Below, in pieces: positions 55,913-64,000 of a stretch of 64,000 nucleotides of DNA; position 1 is the first letter of the stretch; each line of letters begins with the position of its first letter. The notes under the pieces were generated by a model. That model saw only the letters and a program-made list of their open reading frames with translations, was not told the DNA's origin and made no database searches. This DNA is from Umbilicaria muhlenbergii (taxonomy: Eukaryota; Ascomycota; Lecanoromycetes; Umbilicariales; Umbilicariaceae), in contig KK106982.1 in NCBI GenBank assembly GCA_000611775.1, positions 6,806,285 to 6,870,284 of the forward strand, given 5' to 3'. Made by a program: the position numbers and the translations under genes.

Positions 55913-58670
<2,758 letters not shown>

Positions 58671-59599
58671 GATGGCTCCTTCGGTAAGACAGCTTGCGGT
58701 GACAACGGAGTTGGATATCTGGCCTTGATGAGGAAAGTTACTTGAGGTGAGATGTTGTAGTATCAGCTCCGATGACCAGAAGCTCGGTTGAGGTGGAAGA
58801 GATGAGGTGATGGAGATGGACACTTCGAGTTGGGTGAGGTTGAGAGCTCCGTAAGAGGCCTGGGAGGCTACACTTCTACGTTGATGATGCACTAGCGAAA
58901 TTTGCTTAGTCAGCCTGCAAGTGTCTTGGTCTCGACGGCGGAAGGAATCTGGTGGAAGCCGCCAGAGAATGCATTGATTTCAAAGAGGCCACGATTCACT
59001 TGGACACATGGACCAAGAGATCAACCAAGGTGAAGTACCCTCGTACTTTGTTGATGGCCAGACTGTGATTTCTGGAATCGCCGAGATGCCCGATGATGCA
59101 GTTGCGGCTCAACAAGGCTTAGCTCCAGGAACATCAACTCAGAGCGCGTCGTGCCCCTATGGCTAACCCTATGAGGCTCCTCGCATCCGCCTACTTGGCA
59201 AGCATAGTGGGCAAGATATCAAGACCCGACCATGCCTTGTAGTGCTACCAGCGGGCAACGGTAGACTTGGAGGTCTTTCTGCCAGAACGTGGTAGTCGAA
59301 GCATATTTCTGTCGCCACCCGGTTAATTGGTCTTGGTACAAATCGAGCATGTTCGTAGATGTTTCCGGGCATTGGGGGCGTCTTCCTATGTTTTCTGGAT
59401 TCGTCATGATATTTGCTGAATTTTGGAATCATCTGCGTTCTTCTCGTTCATCTGACTTACTCTTTGTCCAAACAAGCATGCTACATAAAGAGAACATAAA
59501 CCCATATCTGCTAACTACAACCCCGTCTTGTTCTTTCCAATAAGCGCTCGATAAATCATCGCCTTCGAAACTAGAAGCGCTACCGTTGCAGACAACGTC
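58671..59599. other. Divergent promoter, CDC48 / AIG2-like gene
   Basis: 929 bp, no gene supported. Confidence 0.5.
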
Positions 59600-60163
59600 A
59601 TGGCAGACATGCCTAGTTGGTCAGCTGCGCCCCCAACGTGTGTCTACCCGGAGTCGTTCCAGTATGCTCTCAACAACCGTTTCACCTCGCCACAAGTCGA
59701 TGCTCTCCTGTCTTCCGCCAAGCCACTCTTTGTGTACGGTATACTGATGCTGCCAACGAAGGTTGCGCGTGTCATCTCCGATGATGAAGACATCATCACC
59801 AATAGTGACGGCATGGCGATAGCCAAGAACATGACTCCGGCTTCGCTCGCTAGCTATGAGCGCCTCGCAATTCGTGGGGTAGTTTTCCCTGCCATCGAAC
59901 CATCTACGAACCCAGAACATATCGTCGAGGGCCTTGTAATATTCGGGTTAACTCCCGCACAGCGCGACCACATCGAGTACTATGAGGCCGGTCTTTACAC
60001 TCTCGAAAGCGTCAAGGTAGAGATAGAACTCACACCCGGGGGAAGAAGGACGATCGATGCAGATACTTATGTCTGGGCAGGACGTCGGGGCGAGCTAATG
60101 GAGGCTGATGTGTCTCCATGGAGTATAGAGGAATGCCTAACGTATTATCCTTCCGAATTGTAG
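59600..60163 (+). CDS. AIG2-like gamma-glutamylcyclotransferase-fold protein
   Basis: Small enzyme of the GGCT/AIG2 fold, which forms 5-oxoproline from gamma-glutamyl peptides or amines in known members. Intronless, 187 aa. The nucleus of the fold is LFVYGILMLPTKVARVI (equivalent of the YGSL motif), then YERLAIRGVVFPAIEPS, VEGLVIFGLTPAQRDHIEYY, EAGLYTLESVKVEI and DTYVWAGRRGELMEADVSPW. The glutamate after EYY is at the catalytic position in this family. The substrate is unknown. Confidence 0.82.
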   Translation: MADMPSWSAAPPTCVYPESFQYALNNRFTSPQVDALLSSAKPLFVYGILMLPTKVARVISDDEDIITNSDGMAIAKNMTPASLASYERLAIRGVVFPAIEPSTNPEHIVEGLVIFGLTPAQRDHIEYYEAGLYTLESVKVEIELTPGGRRTIDADTYVWAGRRGELMEADVSPWSIEECLTYYPSEL

Positions 60164-60675
60164 CAGATGGATGATGGAGGGTGGTTCTGTCAAGGAGCCT
60201 CCGAAGATCTGCGAGTCAAGGAGGGGTGAGAGCATTGGATCAGCACAAGCTTGAGAGAAGCAGATATCCGTCAGGGACAACGCCGGATGGGATTCATCAT
60301 TGCATGTGTGTCCTCCATGAATTTTCGAACATGTGCTCATTACCCGAGTGTTTGCAGTGAATCTTGAATCGCGCTTAACACTATCGATTGAATGTTTTCG
60401 GAACTTGATGTCATCTAGCTATCACAAGTACTCCAATCTTGCGACATAACATTCGGGATCTCGCAACACTATTGATCTGTTTTCTGACTCGGACTCGGAC
60501 TGTGTGTGCATTTCTGTCTCACGGCAGCGTGTTCAAGACACTAGCCGGCGTCTCAATTGGAATAGATTCCATGCTCCCCATCTCAGAGACTTCCGGTTTT
60601 CCCACTTCTCGTGAGTGACACCCTCACTCCGAATTATCCTTTTGTCGGAACATGGTGTACTGATACCTTTCAGCA
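60164..60675. other. Intergenic before first 3'-end F-box-like gene
   Basis: 512 bp; carries one copy (60301-60375) of the block listed separately. A TTTCAG just before the next start codon may be the end of a 5' UTR intron. Confidence 0.5.
60301..60375. repeat. Upstream block, copy 1
   Basis: Similar in sequence to 62307-62380. In the best part (60327-60375 against 62332-62380) I count 41 of 49 identical bases. It lies about 300 bp before the start codon at 60676. Confidence 0.75.
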
Positions 60676-61920
60676 ATGGACGACCTGAATATTGAAAAGG
60701 CCCGGGAGAGAATCGGACTCTTACAGATACCTGTCGAACTCCGCCTCGAAGTTTTCCGCCACCTCTTGCACGCAGAGTACGTTTGCAAGCCTCCCCCATT
60801 CCCCCAAATCAAACTGGACACAGCCATTCTCGGTGTCTCTCATCAAATTCGATCAGAGGCCTCTAAGGTTCTGTACGATGAGAACCAATGGATACTCGTT
60901 ACAGGCAACCAGCTCGGAGGTGATTATGGGAAATTCATGCAAGGGTGCGGTTTACCCATCATATGCCCTGGGGCGGCCATGCACATCCAAAAGGTCATTC
61001 TCCGAGTCTGTGTGACGCTCAATCGTGAGGATGGAGATCCTGGTACTTTGGAGACAACTGCAATTGCATATTCCGAGGAAAGCCTTGATGAGCTGTGTCG
61101 CACCTTCTGGCAGGACGCTCTCAATTGCGAAGTGACTATTGCTATATCGCTTACCGAACAGTCCTACAAACCTCGCTCAGTGCCGCATGAGAGGCTTCTA
61201 GCTCCCTTCGCGCGCGTACGTGGTGTCCGGAAGGCCGTCATCGAAGGGGCCAGCTCTCTCGCCCAGGCTGAAGCGTTGAGGAAAGTCATGGAAGATGGAA
61301 AATGGACATGGCCACAGATTATCGACCGGTTGACCAACGACAAAGGGGAAGGAAACGCTCGGTTCAAGCTCGGAAGCTACCTCAAGGCCGAAATCAGCTA
61401 CCTCCGAGCGATCCTCTTCAAGAGTGAAATCGTGGAATTCATCATCGCAAAGTGTCACCTCGAGGAAGACACGTGCTGGGTGAACCGTTTTGCAGAGACA
61501 GTGTGCGAGATTTTCAACCGACACTCTCTCGTTGCACTCCAGCTCGGCAAGGTGGATTGTGCCATGCACTCGGCCAACAACGCCTTCATCTTCCCCGGGA
61601 TCACCGACAAAGAGCGAGCCAGGGCGCATTATTGCCGTGGTCTTGCTTATGTGGCGTTGCACACGGACATGGAGGCAGGGAAGGACTTTTACTATGCTCA
61701 AGATCTCTTTCCGGCAGACCAGATTGTGAAGCGACAGCTTGAAGCGGTGGAGGGTCGGCTTGGTAAGAAAATCACGGAGGAGATAGCGCCACTCAAGACG
61801 ATCCTGTTCGACGATGGGTGGTGGCTTCGGCAGTGGAGAGGCGATCCTCGTCTCCTTCAAGGCTGGGGTCCGGATAAGGTGGAGCAAATTCCGCTGTATG
61901 GTCTGATGGCAGCGAGGTGA
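60676..61920 (+). CDS. F-box-like protein with TPR-like C-terminus
   Basis: Fungal F-box-like protein of unknown target. Intronless, 414 aa. The N-terminal motif is LLQIPVELRLEVFRHLLHAE, then LGVSHQIRSEASKVLYDENQ. The C-terminal third (about 290-390) is helical with alternating Ala/Leu, including RAHYCRGLAYVALHTDMEAG and AQDLFPADQIVKRQLEAVEG, resembling TPR repeats. The partial gene at 62773-64000 has the same layout, including a matching AYNYAPSNPQLRKELE stretch, so the two are probably duplicates that have diverged. Confidence 0.75.
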   Translation: MDDLNIEKARERIGLLQIPVELRLEVFRHLLHAEYVCKPPPFPQIKLDTAILGVSHQIRSEASKVLYDENQWILVTGNQLGGDYGKFMQGCGLPIICPGAAMHIQKVILRVCVTLNREDGDPGTLETTAIAYSEESLDELCRTFWQDALNCEVTIAISLTEQSYKPRSVPHERLLAPFARVRGVRKAVIEGASSLAQAEALRKVMEDGKWTWPQIIDRLTNDKGEGNARFKLGSYLKAEISYLRAILFKSEIVEFIIAKCHLEEDTCWVNRFAETVCEIFNRHSLVALQLGKVDCAMHSANNAFIFPGITDKERARAHYCRGLAYVALHTDMEAGKDFYYAQDLFPADQIVKRQLEAVEGRLGKKITEEIAPLKTILFDDGWWLRQWRGDPRLLQGWGPDKVEQIPLYGLMAAR

Positions 61921-62772
61921 AGCTCCAGGGGTGTCCGTTGCAGCCTTGCAGGGAACTGGCCGGCGTTGTTCGCTTGTTCGCTTGTTCGCTTGTTCTTGAT
62001 GAAGTGGAAAGTGAAAAGTGCAACTCAGGGCTGGTGCCAAGGCGAGCTTCATTCACTTCCCTTCCTCTGTTTCAGGCTGCAATGAATGCTTTGGACTTGT
62101 GACCCGGGCTCTCACGGGTGTCCCGCTTCCGCCCCACATGTTCCAATCAGAAAATCACATCACCCTTCCCCTTTCATCCCTCGGCCGAATCTTCATGTTC
62201 GCTAAGATAGCGGCACGAGAGATACAAGTCTCGTGATGTCTTCCCGTGAAGCATCCATGTTATCATTGTGGGAGCACTGGGATGGCACACACTGGAGCCG
62301 CGCAGATGCATTGGCATCCTCCCTGATCTCGGAACATGTGCTCGTCTCCCGAGTCCTGGCAGTGAATCTTGAAGGGCGCTGAAATGGTGTGAAACTCGAG
62401 GTAGTACCGCTAGGCATCAATGCCTCAGACTTTCTGAATTCGGCTGCAATTGCGGATGGTGTTGAAACATTGCAACGTCACCGTGCGATCGGTGTCGCCG
62501 CCGAGTTTCATTCTCTTCATTCACTTCACTTCCTACGGGTCGAGGTGTAACAACTGCTCTTGGGTATCCACGTCTCCCAAGAGAATAAGTACAATCATGT
62601 CTCCCACCCGGGCTGGCGAGAGCCAGTCTTTGCTAAGACAAGATACGCAAGTATCCCACGGCAAGTTCTCTGAATCCTCGATGTCACAGCTGTTTCTCTT
62701 GGTCTACTGGCCCCGCTGTATCTAATGCTGACACTTGATGCTGTCCAGACTTCGCCATAGGACAGCACCCAT
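61921..62772. other. Intergenic between two related F-box-like genes
   Basis: 852 bp, no gene. It has a triple CGCTTGTT repeat near 61970-61995 and the second copy of the upstream block (62307-62380). Confidence 0.5.
62307..62380. repeat. Upstream block, copy 2
   Basis: Counterpart of 60301-60375, same orientation, about 390 bp before the start at 62773. Together they suggest that gene and upstream sequence were duplicated as one segment. Confidence 0.75.
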
Positions 62773-64000
62773 ATGCACCGCGTAGTGCAAGCTCTCGCCA
62801 TCGCAGACGACCAAGGCGTAGGTTTACACGCTGCTCTTGATTCTGCAAATGCCCATAAACAACTTCAGGTCGCGATGCCCTCGACCGAGAACTCGAAAGG
62901 GTTTTTCGCCCTTCCAGCTGAGATTCGATATATGGTGTACGAACAATGCCTGCTTGTCAGAAATGTCCGTATCCAAACCATCAACCCGATCTTCGACGAT
63001 AAGCTGGGCTTCTATGCTCCGGATGCCTATCACCAACCTCCTCCTGGAACCTTGCAAGGCGTAAGCCTCTGGAACGTGGAATACAAATTGGAAAGAGCAA
63101 TACTAGCCGTCAACAAAGAAGTATACCGTGAAGCAATCAGCATCTACAAATTGAATGATTGGATCCGCATTTCAGTCAATGTCGACGGTTTCTCGGCTGA
63201 GCTCAAAAGAGCCGGCTTCAAGATCCTGACACCTCGGCACGCCAACGACTTCAGAATTCCTCCCCTCGCCCTCGAGGTCGAGGTAGCATACGATCTGAGA
63301 ACACTTGGTCGGGACAACTTCTTCTGCTCGTCGGTAGATCTTCCGGGGTTGTGCCGCGCACTATCACTAACAACTGATTACGACAACGCTAAGCTCACGC
63401 TCACCATGGGTACCTGTCGAGCGGATGTCACAGTCCAACACCAGGATGCGCGAGAGTGGGAACTCATAGGTCCGTTCACCAAACCATTCGGGAAGCCCGG
63501 AAGGCTAGAGGTCTTTAACATCAAATCAACAAGAATTAAGGAATGGTTCCTGAATTTCGATGGAACGGCCTGGGTGCCAGACGTGGAAGTAAAGAAGGTA
63601 ATATCCGACAAGCTAGACGAATCGAACAGGGCGCTTCAAGAAGAATCCTGGCAAGTGGCGCATGACAAGGCGCTCTCCTGTCTAGGGCTTATTGACGTTA
63701 TCAACAAATACGACACTGCGCGGCTATACATCGGACTTTTGTCTTTCTTGATCTGCAGAAGTGGAGAGTGCCTGTCTAACATGACCCTTGCCAGGTTGAA
63801 ACTCGAAGACTCCGAGGGTGCTGAAAAGAAAAGCCAGCAGATCACGTTGGGCACGTTTTCAGACAGTTCTTTGTCCCACGCTCGCCTGCGTCAAGCCGTG
63901 GTATGCATCGAGCGAAAGAAAAATAGCGACTCCCTTCGGCATTTCACCTGCGCTTATAATTATGCGCCCTCGAATCCACAACTTAGGAAAGAGTTGGAGG
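62773..64000 (+). CDS. F-box-like protein (runs off right edge)
   Basis: Relative of the 60676-61920 gene; function unknown. The frame is open from the ATG at 62773 to the end of the window (409 codons seen). The F-box-like motif is GFFALPAEIRYMVYEQCL, then PPPGTLQGVSLWNVEYKLER and AILAVNKEVYREAISIY. The C-terminal part visible is helical and TPR-like, ending at AYNYAPSNPQLRKELE. A possible 51-nt intron (GTAGGT..CTTCAG, 62820-62870) is in frame with no stop. An ATG at 62875 just after it is an alternative start that yields the conserved part directly. Confidence 0.7.
   Translation, partial: MHRVVQALAIADDQGVGLHAALDSANAHKQLQVAMPSTENSKGFFALPAEIRYMVYEQCLLVRNVRIQTINPIFDDKLGFYAPDAYHQPPPGTLQGVSLWNVEYKLERAILAVNKEVYREAISIYKLNDWIRISVNVDGFSAELKRAGFKILTPRHANDFRIPPLALEVEVAYDLRTLGRDNFFCSSVDLPGLCRALSLTTDYDNAKLTLTMGTCRADVTVQHQDAREWELIGPFTKPFGKPGRLEVFNIKSTRIKEWFLNFDGTAWVPDVEVKKVISDKLDESNRALQEESWQVAHDKALSCLGLIDVINKYDTARLYIGLLSFLICRSGECLSNMTLARLKLEDSEGAEKKSQQITLGTFSDSSLSHARLRQAVVCIERKKNSDSLRHFTCAYNYAPSNPQLRKELE

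Overview
The window is nuclear DNA of a filamentous ascomycete (Pezizomycotina, plausibly Dothideomycetes; the species cannot be told from the sequence). The signs are genes split by many short introns (mostly 44-66 nt, GT..AG, with CTAAC/CTGAC-like branch sites), closely spaced genes on both strands, and fungal-specific families: SNF4, an Ams2/Spt21-type regulator, PIF1, EDC3, Pub1, DUF2421-type transporters, and F-box-like/2EXR proteins. One assembly gap (16174-16597) and one ambiguous base (40393) are present. I rebuilt the gene models by hand from splice sites and checked that exon lengths add up to an intact frame. No tRNA, rRNA or CRISPR array was seen.

Left part (1-33 kb) is mostly housekeeping: a RhoGAP protein running off the left edge, the AMPK gamma subunit SNF4, a compact RBR ubiquitin ligase, dihydroxyacetone kinase, the spliceosomal protein SmD2, a large Spt21/Ams2-type GATA protein, RPA subunit 3, a U-box cyclophilin (PPIL2 type, C-terminus lost in the gap), the decapping enhancer EDC3, the PIF1 helicase, a three-RRM Pub1/TIA-1 protein, a possible Mediator Med2-like protein, and two F-box-like proteins.

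Middle part (33-46 kb) is more accessory: a six-exon membrane transporter of the DUF2421/6TM type, a DUF7053 protein, and three neighbouring small secreted proteins that are diverged paralogues (38.2-40.8 kb). These are followed by a divergent metalloreductase-copper transporter pair (FRE and CTR). The FRE reading frame is broken by a perfect 16-bp tandem duplication. Reductase and Ctr proteins normally cooperate: the reductase makes Cu(I), which Ctr imports.

Right part (46-64 kb) holds a gene-poor 1.9-kb stretch, a PQ-loop vacuolar transporter, a decayed F-box-like fragment, a DUF1774-like membrane protein, a zinc alcohol dehydrogenase followed by a small MITE-like element with perfect 30-bp inverted arms, an acidic hypothetical protein, CDC48, an AIG2-like gamma-glutamylcyclotransferase, and two related F-box-like genes. 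A similar block of about 75 bp lies upstream of each of those two genes, and the last gene runs off the right edge.

The best candidates for something undescribed are the secreted-paralogue cluster beside the metal-uptake pair, the FRE frameshift, the MITE, and the duplicated block ahead of the F-box-like genes.
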